Assembly (NCBI GenBank): GCA_035998445.1
Contig: DASYHQ010000008.1
Location: 124,001-188,000 of the forward strand
DNA: 64,000 bases
Reading direction: 5' to 3'
From: Tepidisphaeraceae bacterium
GTDB taxonomy: Bacteria > Planctomycetota > Phycisphaerae > Tepidisphaerales > Tepidisphaeraceae
The position numbers and the translations under genes were made by a program. Below, piece by piece: positions 35,087 through 45,233 of the stretch (positions within the stretch are counted from its first letter, which is position 1; the number at the start of each line of letters is the position of its first letter). Under the pieces are notes generated by a model, which saw nothing but the letters and a program-made list of their open reading frames with translations, was not told the DNA's origin and ran no database searches.

Positions 35087-35878
35087 ATGCGAACCATGGC
35101 GGACGTTTCCCTTCAATCCTTGTGCGAGTTGGGCCAGGCGCAGCTCGTTGAGACGCAGTATTTGACCTCGATCGCCACGTTCGTGCAGGCCGAGCGGATC
35201 GCGTGGGAGTCGGGCGATCTGGAGACGCTGTCGCGGCTGTACTTTCCCCTGCAGGAAGCCCGGCGACAGGCACGGCAGCGATGCGGTGAAGGCATCGTCA
35301 AGCTGGACCTGATCGCCAGCGGCCCGAACGACGCTTCGATCGATGCCGACCGAATCGTCGGCCAATGCCCGCACGGCCAACTGCTGGTGGCGGGTTGGGG
35401 AAGCATTCGACCCGCGATGGACGTGCGCAACCTCGCGATGGCGCGCGGGCTGTACCTCGAGACCTTCCTCGGGGCCGTCTACCCAATCACCGGTGGCGGG
35501 CGTGCGGTGGCGATCGTACCGCTGGACGACGCGAAATTGCCGGAGCCGACCGAGCGGTCGATCGACGCCCTGCTGCCGTTGCTGCCGCCGCACAGCATGG
35601 TGTTGCCAGCGTCGCAGTTGCCCGCCGGCGAGCGTCGCGGCACCACGCAGACGTTCGCCGAGACGATGGCGATGTGGGAACAACTTCACGCGCCGTTCCT
35701 GGCCGCGGCCGACGCGAGCGTGGATCTGCTGCAGCGCATGCAAGGGTATCGAAAGACGCTGCGCGTGGATGGCGGGTGCGAACTGGCGCATCAGCGCCTG
35801 GCGATCACGGCGCGCGAGCTCGATCGGACGCGACGATCGCAACAGGCCTCGCGACACGTCCCGTTCGATGCGGATTAA
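35087..35878 (+). CDS. Hypothetical protein downstream of the ATP-grasp cluster
   Basis: A 263-residue soluble protein of no recognised family. The N-terminal 70 residues look helical (LCELGQAQLVETQYLTSIAT, LEALSRLYFP-like), resembling a TPR-style repeat. A middle alpha/beta part follows (CPHGQLLVAGWGSIRPAMDV, GRAVAIVPLDDAKLPEP). The C-terminal helices end LAITARELDRTRRSQQ. The start could be the ATG at 35087 or the one three codons later. It follows the transglutaminase gene in the same direction, with a family C element between, so a role in the same pathway is possible but not shown. Confidence 0.75.
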   Translation: MRTMADVSLQSLCELGQAQLVETQYLTSIATFVQAERIAWESGDLETLSRLYFPLQEARRQARQRCGEGIVKLDLIASGPNDASIDADRIVGQCPHGQLLVAGWGSIRPAMDVRNLAMARGLYLETFLGAVYPITGGGRAVAIVPLDDAKLPEPTERSIDALLPLLPPHSMVLPASQLPAGERRGTTQTFAETMAMWEQLHAPFLAAADASVDLLQRMQGYRKTLRVDGGCELAHQRLAITARELDRTRRSQQASRHVPFDAD

Positions 35879-35900
35879 TTTGGGATTCAGTTTCCTCCTC

Positions 35901-35968
35901 ATATAGCCCCGGGCTTGCCCGGGTTCTTCTTGCGAGAACGAATTCCCCGGGCAAGCCCGGGGCTATAT
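35901..35968. repeat. Perfect 23-bp inverted repeat
   Basis: ATATAGCCCCGGGCTTGCCC with GGG at 35901-35923 and its exact complement at 35946-35968, loop of 22 bases. Each arm has an internal CCCGGGC-GCCCGGG hairpin. It starts 23 bases after the hypothetical gene and may end its transcript. A worn copy is at about 13628-13705. Confidence 0.85.
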
Positions 35969-36078
35969 CGCGCCACGAACAGACGCCCGTCATCCCGATC
36001 ATCGTGCCCCACCACTTCTCGCGTTAACGCCCAAGCTCGCCCGTGCTACAACGGTTGCCGATCTACAAGGAGCGGACG

Positions 36079-36954
36079 ATGCGATTCGGCATGGGTGGCC
36101 TCGGTGGTTTCGGTCGTCGGCCTCGCGGAGGTGGCGGTGGGCGCGGGCGGTTGATGATCGGCGTGGTCATCGCGATCGTCGCGCTCGTGAGCTACTTCGG
36201 CAAGGAGAAGATCACCAATCCTGAAACCGGCGAGTCGTACCGCAGGGCGATGAACGAGGACCAGCAGAAGGCGCTCGGCCTGCAGGCGGTGCAGGAGATG
36301 GTGCCCCAGATGGGTGGCGAGATCGACCCCGCGCGCGACCCCGCTGCCGCGCTCGTGGACGAGGTGGGCGCCAAGCTGGTGCGAGAGAGCGGCGCTTCGA
36401 AGACACCGTTCGCCGACAACTTCAACTTCTTCCTGATCAACGACCCCAACACGATCAACGCCTTCGCATTGCCCGGCGGGCAGGTTAGCATCACGCGCGG
36501 CCTCTATGACCGATTGGAAGACGAATCTCAGGTCGCCGGTGTGATCGGTCACGAGATCGGTCACGTCGTTGCCGAGCACAGCGCCCAACAGATGGCCAAG
36601 GGCGAACTCGGCCGGACGTTGGCGGTGGCGGTTGGTGTGGGCAGCGAGGATAACCGCGTCGCCATGGCCAGCATGATGGCCAACCAAATGCTCCAACTAA
36701 AGTATGGCCGCGACGACGAACGCCAGAGCGACGAGCTCGGCCTGAAGTACATGGTGCAAGCCGGCTACCACCCCGAAGGCATGCTTGGCGTGATGAAGGT
36801 TCTGCAGGAAGCCAGTGGCGGCGGCCGCCAGCCGGCGTTCATGGCGTCGCACCCGCATCCTGAAGAACGGCTGAAGACGATTCAGAAGTTCCTGGATGAG
36901 AACAAGGAGAAGTTAGCTGAGATGAACCTCACCCGCGGGCGGAAGCTGCGGTGA
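36079..36954 (+). CDS. M48 family membrane metalloprotease
   Basis: A 291-residue zinc protease. A short Gly/Arg-rich N-terminus precedes one membrane segment (LMIGVVIAIVALVSYFG), so the catalytic domain faces the periplasm. The zinc site is HEIGH in VIGHEIGHVVAEHSAQQ, with the third ligand Glu in DDERQSDELGLKYM. Upstream LINDPNTINAFALPGGQVSI and downstream FMASHPHPEERLKTI are typical of M48 proteins of the BepA/LoiP type. The ATG at 36079 has a perfect AAGGAG six bases upstream. It is predicted to act in envelope protein quality control. It stands as a single gene between repeats. Confidence 0.93.
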   Translation: MRFGMGGLGGFGRRPRGGGGGRGRLMIGVVIAIVALVSYFGKEKITNPETGESYRRAMNEDQQKALGLQAVQEMVPQMGGEIDPARDPAAALVDEVGAKLVRESGASKTPFADNFNFFLINDPNTINAFALPGGQVSITRGLYDRLEDESQVAGVIGHEIGHVVAEHSAQQMAKGELGRTLAVAVGVGSEDNRVAMASMMANQMLQLKYGRDDERQSDELGLKYMVQAGYHPEGMLGVMKVLQEASGGGRQPAFMASHPHPEERLKTIQKFLDENKEKLAEMNLTRGRKLR

Positions 36955-37009
36955 GCGTTCGTCCCAATGTTTGATCCAGCAGTCAATACGCCTTTGGCAA
37001 CAAGCCACT

Positions 37010-37491
37010 CCCTCTCCCTCCGGGAGAGGGCAGGGGTGAGGGCCGTCGTTACGAGCGGCTCTCGGTACCGCACGCTTCGCTCCCACGTTCGCACTCCGAT
37101 AAGATCGCTTCCAACACCGCGACCAGGTGCAGCCTCACATCGACGTTGAGAAATCGAACCACCCGCATCCCATTTCGTTGCAAGTACGCAGTTCGCGATG
37201 CGTCGTACGCCTCGCGCTCGTAGTGCGACGCCCCATCCACTTCTACGATCAGCTTTGAACCATGACAGTAAAAGTCCGCGATGAACGGTGGATGGGGATG
37301 CTGCCGGCGAAACTTGAACCCGTTCAATCGGCGGTTGCGCAGACAGGACCAGAGCTTTGCCTCCGCGGGGGCTTGCTCGTGGCGCATTGAGCGGGCGAAA
37401 GCTAAAGCCTCTTCATTGAGTGCGGGCTTGCGAAGAAAGTCCACTTCTGTAACCCCGCCCCTCACCCCTGCCCTCTCCCGGAGGGAGAGGG
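37010..37491. mobile_element. Possible mobile unit: DUF559 gene between perfect 33-bp inverted repeats
   Basis: 37010-37042 (CCCTCTCCCTCCGGGAGAGG...) and 37459-37491 are exact complements over 33 bases. Each is itself a family D hairpin. The only gene between them is the DUF559 nuclease, whose stop lies seven bases inside one repeat and whose start lies 14 bases inside the other. No target-site duplication is evident in the flanks. Other family D palindromes (15264, 15886, 32220, 62551) share the CCCTCTCC hairpin but carry no gene. Confidence 0.65.
37049..37444 (-). CDS. DUF559 (Vsr/REase-like fold) endonuclease
   Basis: A 131-residue protein of the DUF559 family, related to very-short-patch repair nucleases. 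Marks: ARSMRHEQAPAEAKLWSCLR, NGFKFRRQHPHPPFIADFYC with the Asp of the active site, KLIVEVDGASHY with the Glu-x-Asp-Gly, and the C-terminal LQRNGMRVVRFLNVDVR. These are the PD-(D/E)XK-type catalytic residues. The frame is open up to 37525, but that part reads through the repeat (LSLRERAGVRG), so GTG 37444 is preferred; the longer form is possible. It lies within a unit bounded by perfect 33-bp inverted repeats, which suggests movement together with them. Confidence 0.85.
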   Translation of the reverse strand: MDFLRKPALNEEALAFARSMRHEQAPAEAKLWSCLRNRRLNGFKFRRQHPHPPFIADFYCHGSKLIVEVDGASHYEREAYDASRTAYLQRNGMRVVRFLNVDVRLHLVAVLEAILSECERGSEACGTESRS

Positions 37492-37529
37492 GGGAAGGTT
37501 CTAGAAGAAGCGACGCTTCGCCCACGTCC

Positions 37530-40325
<2,796 letters not shown>

Positions 40326-42080
40326 ATGCCACCATGGCCCGCCGTGCGTCGTAAGTCCCGATTTGTCGCCGTCCTGTTGCTGGCCTGCATGGCCGCTGCG
40401 CCCACCACCCGGCCGGATGTGGCGGGGCTGATTGACAATCTCGCCAACCGCGACCCCATGGTCCGCGCCACGGCGACAAAGCAACTTCAGGAGATCGGCC
40501 CACCGGCGCGCGAGCAACTTCTGGTGGCGACGCAGGACTTGGACCCGGAAACCCGCGCCCGGGCGGCGGCGATTTTGGCGGGCATGTCGCTGGCCAGGCC
40601 GGGCGATCTGCCACAGGTGCGGGCGCGGCTCGAGCAGTACCGCAAGGCCGAGCCCTCGGAACGGCAAAGCATCATCGAACGCCTGGCCCGCCCGGGCGAC
40701 GTGACGGCGGCGACGGTGCTGATGCGCATCCTCGCTGAGGCCACGAGCGAGGAGGACCGCTGGGCCGCCAGCAACGCGCTGATATCGCCGCCGTCCCCCT
40801 ACCGGCTCAACGCCGACGTGCAGCGCAGCATTCGCGAGTTGGACACCACCGGCCGCAATGTGCCGTTGCTGGTGGCGGTGGGCATCGCGTGGCAGGGGCG
40901 CGATTCGACACGGTCGAACGCGATCCTGCGCCGCGCCGTCGACATCGCCGCCGAGCGCGGCGCGCCGGCGGACGAGGAAGTGCTGTCGGTGCTCGATTCG
41001 CTGCTGGACCACGCGATGATGGCCGCCACCTACGACGACGCGGCCCACCTGCTGCGCACGCAGATCAGCCTGGGCATGCCGTACATCCCGGGTCGCCCGT
41101 CACCGGCCGTCGAACTGCTGGGCCTGCATGCAGCCGTCGGACCGTTGGACGGCATCGCCGGTGATGTGCGCTCGCTGAACCGCCAGCAACGAACCGGCCC
41201 CCACGCGCTCTACGCCGTCGCCCATTTGCTGCAGCGCAGCCGTCGACCCCTGCTGGCTGAGGGGGTGGCGCTGATCGCATCGCAGGTGGGCGAGCAGACG
41301 CCGACGCGCCGTCTGGAGGTGGGCCAGCTGCTGTCCTCGCACCGCCACGACCGCTGGGCCCGCCGTGAGCTGACGCGGGCGCTGGAACGATCGCCCGACG
41401 CCGACGAGTACGATGGTCAGTCGATCGACGCGGCGATGCGGCTGGCGCTGATCGCGATCGACCGTCTCGCCTATTCCCGCGCCGCCGAGTTGCTCGATCA
41501 AGCCATCGAAGAGCTGCCGGCCGGGTCGCGCATGGTGCGCACCGATCGCACGGGCCGCCAACAGTGGGTGGACGTCGACCAGCTTCGCGTGGAGGCCGCC
41601 TACAACCGCCTGCGCGCCGCGCGGCTGGCGGGCGACGCCGCGGGGGTGAAGCAGCAGCTGGACGAGCTGATGCGCCTTCCGCTGGACGACATGGACATCG
41701 TCTGCGACCTGCTGCCGGTGCTGCGCAAGCACAAGCGTGACGCCGAGGCACAGGACCTGTTCGACCGGCTGTACGCGGTCTACAAGTCGGCTCTGGACCT
41801 CGACCCCGAGCACCCCGAATACCTGAACAACGTCGCCTGGTTCTGCGCCCGCAGCGGCGAGCGGCCGCAGGAAGGCGTGGAACTGGCGACGAAGGCCATC
41901 GCGACCGACAAAGACAACGGCGCCTACCTCGACACCGCCGCCGAGGCCCACTTCCGCGTCGGCAACCCCGCCGAAGCGGTGCGGCTGGAACGCCGGGCGC
42001 TGGAACTGCGCCCAAACGACCGATTCATGTGGGGCCAACTGCGGCGGTTCGAACGGGGTTTAGCGCAGAATCCCCAGTAA
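40326..42080 (+). CDS. Exported HEAT/TPR repeat protein
   Basis: A 584-residue protein. It begins with a basic n-region and a signal peptide (RKSRFVAVLLLACMAAAPT), possibly with a lipobox-like LLAC, so it may be exported or lipid-anchored. Residues about 30-90 look like HEAT repeats (DPMVRATATKQLQEIGPPAR, DPETRARAAAILAGM). The rest is TPR-like and helical, ending with clear repeats (LDLDPEHPEYLNNVAWFCAR, GAYLDTAAEAHFRVGNPAEA, RLERRALELRPNDRFMW). No enzyme motif is present. Similar large TPR proteins act in protein complexes at the envelope; the partner is unknown. The ATG at 40326 is used. Confidence 0.82.
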   Translation: MPPWPAVRRKSRFVAVLLLACMAAAPTTRPDVAGLIDNLANRDPMVRATATKQLQEIGPPAREQLLVATQDLDPETRARAAAILAGMSLARPGDLPQVRARLEQYRKAEPSERQSIIERLARPGDVTAATVLMRILAEATSEEDRWAASNALISPPSPYRLNADVQRSIRELDTTGRNVPLLVAVGIAWQGRDSTRSNAILRRAVDIAAERGAPADEEVLSVLDSLLDHAMMAATYDDAAHLLRTQISLGMPYIPGRPSPAVELLGLHAAVGPLDGIAGDVRSLNRQQRTGPHALYAVAHLLQRSRRPLLAEGVALIASQVGEQTPTRRLEVGQLLSSHRHDRWARRELTRALERSPDADEYDGQSIDAAMRLALIAIDRLAYSRAAELLDQAIEELPAGSRMVRTDRTGRQQWVDVDQLRVEAAYNRLRAARLAGDAAGVKQQLDELMRLPLDDMDIVCDLLPVLRKHKRDAEAQDLFDRLYAVYKSALDLDPEHPEYLNNVAWFCARSGERPQEGVELATKAIATDKDNGAYLDTAAEAHFRVGNPAEAVRLERRALELRPNDRFMWGQLRRFERGLAQNPQ

Positions 42081-42089
42081 TCGCTGCGA

Positions 42090-42228
42090 CCGTGGCATGG
42101 GCGTCTCGCCCATGCTCGCAGAGAGGCCAGAAGATAAGATTTGATTCAGCGGTTTGGTCAGCGCGGCATCCACTAAATCGGATTTCCCATTGCAGTCCGC
42201 ACGCATGGGCGAGACGCCCATGCCACGG
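42090..42228. repeat. Family A element (copy A5)
   Basis: 139 bp with perfect 26-bp terminal inverted repeats (42090-42115 and 42203-42228). The core has GAGGCCAGAAGA, CAGCGCGGCATCCAC and GCAGTCCGC in the same order as the other copies. It starts nine bases after the TPR gene stop. Confidence 0.93.
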
Positions 42229-42254
42229 TTAAACGTTCACGCCCCCGCCCGCTT

Positions 42255-43064
42255 GTGCCTATACTTCGAAACGTGCTGCGCCTCACCCGACAGGTTCGCT
42301 TTGCGATCAACGCGACGCCCGACGATCAGCGGTCGCACGCGCCCGCGAACTCGCACGCGGGGTACCCGGCGCTGACCGGGCTCGGTTACCACTTCGCGCT
42401 GGACGTCACCCTGGTCGGCGAGCCGGACCCTAAGAGCCAATACCTGCGCAACATCAAGGACATCGACACCGTCGTCCGCGACCGCGGGATCGACATCGTC
42501 GAGCGCCATGTTGCGCGTGGCACGTTTGGCGGCGGTGGGCGTGTGGTGGCCGAGTTGTTTACCAAGATGGCGGACGCATGGCCGGGCAGCAGGCTGGCGT
42601 CGATTGAGTTGTCGCTAAGCCCCTTCCTCTCGCTTTGCGCCGCGGCGCCGGAGTTACACATGGTCCGACTCAGCCAGCGATTCGAGTTTTCCGCGACACA
42701 TCGCCTGCACAACCCGACGTTGTCGGACGACGACAATCGCCGCACGTTCGGCAAGTGCAACAACCCGCTCGGCCACGGGCACAACTACGAGGTGCAGGTG
42801 ACCGTGGCGGCCGAGCCGGACGCAGCGGGCAAAGTGGTCGACGTGACGGCGATGCAGCGAACGGTTGCGCAGCACGTGATTGACCGCTTCGACCACAAGA
42901 ACCTCAACGCCGAGGTGCCGGAGTTCGCGTCGACCATCCCCAGTGTCGAGAACATCGCCAAGGCGGCCTACGGCCTGCTGAAGCCGCACTTCGCGACGCC
43001 GGTAAAACTGGTATCCGTGACCATTTGGGAAACGCCCAAGACGTGGTGCGAGTACAGCGAGTAG
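42255..43064 (+). CDS. Two-domain 6-pyruvoyl-tetrahydropterin synthase / QueD-like protein
   Basis: A 269-residue protein with two T-fold (PTPS) halves. The C-terminal half (from about residue 135) is a complete 6-carboxy/pyruvoyltetrahydropterin synthase: FEFSATHRLHN with the first His, FGKCNNPLGHGHNYEVQVTV with the catalytic Cys and the other two zinc His, and the Glu of SVTIWETP. The N-terminal half (VRFAINATPDDQ, GLGYHFALDVTLVGEPDP, YLRNIKDIDTVVRDRGI) resembles a PTPS half that has lost the zinc histidines and Cys. The family makes pterins for queuosine or tetrahydrobiopterin. The start is GTG 42255, or GTG 42273. It may form a pseudo-symmetric oligomer. Confidence 0.85.
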   Translation: MPILRNVLRLTRQVRFAINATPDDQRSHAPANSHAGYPALTGLGYHFALDVTLVGEPDPKSQYLRNIKDIDTVVRDRGIDIVERHVARGTFGGGGRVVAELFTKMADAWPGSRLASIELSLSPFLSLCAAAPELHMVRLSQRFEFSATHRLHNPTLSDDDNRRTFGKCNNPLGHGHNYEVQVTVAAEPDAAGKVVDVTAMQRTVAQHVIDRFDHKNLNAEVPEFASTIPSVENIAKAAYGLLKPHFATPVKLVSVTIWETPKTWCEYSE

Positions 43065-43162
43065 CGACCGCCCCTTGGCCACGCATTAAGACGGGCACGC
43101 GGCCGCCCCACCCCTGTTGATCGATGGCACTGCCGGAACAAGCGGGCGATAACGTCGAACGG

Positions 43163-43363
43163 CTATCGCTTGGGGCTAGCCACGGGCTCGATCAGGCGGT
43201 CGCCGAACCGCGTGTTATCAGTCAAGAACGGACACCGCCGATTGATCGTTTCGCTGCGGGCGAGCAGCTTGTCGGATAGCGCCCGAAGCGCTTTCACCTC
43301 TCGCCGTAACCGCTCGAGTTGAAGATCGTCGCCCTCCCACTCTTGAGGGTGTTGTTGATCCAT
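43163..43363 (-). CDS. Small charged protein, 66 residues
   Basis: A 66-residue soluble protein beginning MDQQHPQEWEGDDLQLERLR, followed by helical VKALRALSDKLLARSETINR and RCPFLTDNTRFGDRLIEP. It is hydrophilic with a predicted coiled-coil helix and no known domain. The start at 43363 is chosen because a perfect TATAAT lies nine bases upstream, which would give a leaderless or nearly leaderless mRNA. The open frame extends to 43414 through the promoter. It lies between the PTPS gene and the histidine kinase, in a gap otherwise without genes. Confidence 0.5.
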   Translation of the reverse strand: MDQQHPQEWEGDDLQLERLRREVKALRALSDKLLARSETINRRCPFLTDNTRFGDRLIEPVASPKR

Positions 43364-43372
43364 GATGCATCC

Positions 43373-43378
43373 ATTATA
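43373..43378 (-). promoter_or_regulatory. Perfect -10 element upstream of the 66-residue gene
   Basis: TATAAT on the minus strand, nine bases from the ATG at 43363, leaving at most about three bases of 5' leader. No clear -35 was found at the expected distance. Confidence 0.45.
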
Positions 43379-43521
43379 CCCGCGCATTCCTACCACGGCA
43401 CACAAATTTAGCAATTAACGATTACGCTGTGGTTGCGAATGGCTAACAGAACCACAAAGTTTACATCTGAAGCTGATGCACGTTCAGGCACGTGTGAACG
43501 TTTTTGAGTTGGCCAGTAGGC

Positions 43522-44979
43522 CTACTTCTTCATCGGCATGTCCGCCGGCGCGGAGTTGTGCAGCGCCACCGTGACGGTCGTGCCGACCCCGACCTTCGAC
43601 CGAAGGCTCAGCGCCCCACCGAGCCCGGCGACGGCGTGCTTTACGATCGCCAGGCCCAGCCCGGTGCCGCGACCGGCGCTGCCGCTGCGGGCGGGGTCGA
43701 CCTGGTAGAAGCGCTCGAAAACGCGCTCCACATGTTCGGGGGGAATGCCAATGCCGGTGTCGATCACCGAGATGCGCGTCTCGTCACCGCTCTGGCGAAA
43801 CTCGAGCGTCACGCTGCCGCCGGGCGGCGTGAACTTGATGCTGTTCTCGACCAGGTTCTTCAGCACCAGGTTCAACAGGCGCTCGTCGGTCTCGAACGCT
43901 GCCGGCGTGTCGGGCGAGTCGGCCAGCTTCAGCTCGACCAGCTTTTCCCGCGCGAACGCGCCCAGCCCGGAACGCAGCAGCGTGAACACGTCGACCGTCT
44001 TCACGCGCTGCAACTGCGGCTTGAGGTCGGGGCTTTCCACGCGCGACAGATCGAGCAGATCGCGCAGCATCTCCTCGAGCCGGTTCAGGTGCCCCTCGAT
44101 GATGTTGATGCAGCGCATCGTCTGCTTGGCGTCGTCGTCGTACACCTCGCGCAGCGTCTCGAACGCCATCTTGATGGCGGCCAGGGGCGTGCGCAGCTCG
44201 TGGCTGGCGTTGGCGACGAAGTCGGTCTTCATCTGCACGGTTGCGCTGAGCTGCGTGATGTCGCGCAACACCAGCAGCACGCCCCCACCGGCCGTGCGTG
44301 TGGCGAAGGCCTGGAAGGTCAACCGCTGGCCGGAGCGCATGAGCTGCATCGTCCGCTGAACTGACCGCGACACCGCCAGCGCGGCCGTCAGTTCCTCACT
44401 GGCGGGCAAGGGGTCGTGGGCGTTCTGGATCGCGGCGTCGAAGAGCTCGACGATCGCGTTGTCGTGAACCACCGCCACCAACTGCATGCCGCGCGCCATG
44501 TCGACCGCCACGCTCAGCAGCTGCGATGCCGGCTGGTTGATGAGCACGATGCGGCCGGTGGCGTCGGTGGTGATGATGGAATCGGGCAGCGTGTCGACGA
44601 GCGTCTGCAGGTCGGCCCGCTGCATGCGCAGGCCGCTCAACTGCGTTCGCACCTGCCGCGCCAGGTCGTTCAACCGCCCGGCCATCTGCTGTAGTTCGGG
44701 CGCGCCCTGCGGCGCGGCGCGCAGCTTCCAGTCGCCCTCGGTCAGCTGATCCATCGCGCGGTTCAGTTCGTCGACGGGCCGCGTCCAGCGGATGTGCCGC
44801 CACGCGAACCAGATCCCGGTGACAACGAGGCCGACGATGATGGCCGTCAGCCAATACGCGCTCTCGGTAAACCCCTGCCGCCGTTCGTACGCCGCCACGG
44901 CACGCAACGCGCCGCCGCACACGAGCGAGACGATGACGAAGAACAGGAGTTGTCGAAACACCGACGATCGCGCGTTCAT
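43522..44979 (-). CDS. Membrane sensor histidine kinase (PhoR-like)
   Basis: A 485-residue sensor kinase. Two membrane segments near the N-terminus (LLFFVIVSLVCGGALRAV and WLTAIIVGLVVTGIWFA) leave only a short periplasmic loop. A HAMP-like linker follows (PVDELNRAMDQLTEGDWKL), then a PAS domain (LVDTLPDSIITTDATGRIVL), HisKA with NASHELRTPLAAIKMAFETL, and HATPase with ENSIKFTPPGG, DTGIGIPPEHVERVFERF and GRGTGLGLAIVKHA. This layout is that of PhoR. The response regulator gene lies upstream, separated by 254 bases that contain a palindrome. No phosphate transporter is nearby, so the signal is not assigned. ATG 44979 is preferred over GTG 44988. Confidence 0.9.
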   Translation of the reverse strand: MNARSSVFRQLLFFVIVSLVCGGALRAVAAYERRQGFTESAYWLTAIIVGLVVTGIWFAWRHIRWTRPVDELNRAMDQLTEGDWKLRAAPQGAPELQQMAGRLNDLARQVRTQLSGLRMQRADLQTLVDTLPDSIITTDATGRIVLINQPASQLLSVAVDMARGMQLVAVVHDNAIVELFDAAIQNAHDPLPASEELTAALAVSRSVQRTMQLMRSGQRLTFQAFATRTAGGGVLLVLRDITQLSATVQMKTDFVANASHELRTPLAAIKMAFETLREVYDDDAKQTMRCINIIEGHLNRLEEMLRDLLDLSRVESPDLKPQLQRVKTVDVFTLLRSGLGAFAREKLVELKLADSPDTPAAFETDERLLNLVLKNLVENSIKFTPPGGSVTLEFRQSGDETRISVIDTGIGIPPEHVERVFERFYQVDPARSGSAGRGTGLGLAIVKHAVAGLGGALSLRSKVGVGTTVTVALHNSAPADMPMKK

Positions 44980-45097
44980 GGAGACCACATCCTAGCGAAG
45001 TGATAGTGAAATGCGTGGTTGCGCCACATTTCCTGGCCCCCGGTAGAAGGCTAGGTGCAGCCTCGCCGATCAGATACGGCGCCCAAACGACCAAGTT

Positions 45098-45199
45098 GTC
45101 ATTCCGATGGGAGCCTCAGGCGACCTGAGGGATCTCGAACACGTACGGTTCGCGGCCATGGGAGATGGGTCAGGTCGGCAAGCCTCCCATCGGGATGAC
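45098..45199. repeat. Family B-like palindrome between regulator and kinase genes (copy B5)
   Basis: Arms 45098-45136 (GTCATTCCGATGGGAGCCTC...) and 45162-45199 pair over about 38 bases with several mismatches and end in the family's GTCAT/ATGAC termini. It lies within the regulator-kinase operon and could reduce kinase expression. Confidence 0.8.
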
Positions 45200-45233
45200 A
45201 CGTCACTGATCAACGCAGGGGTTTTGCCGCCCC

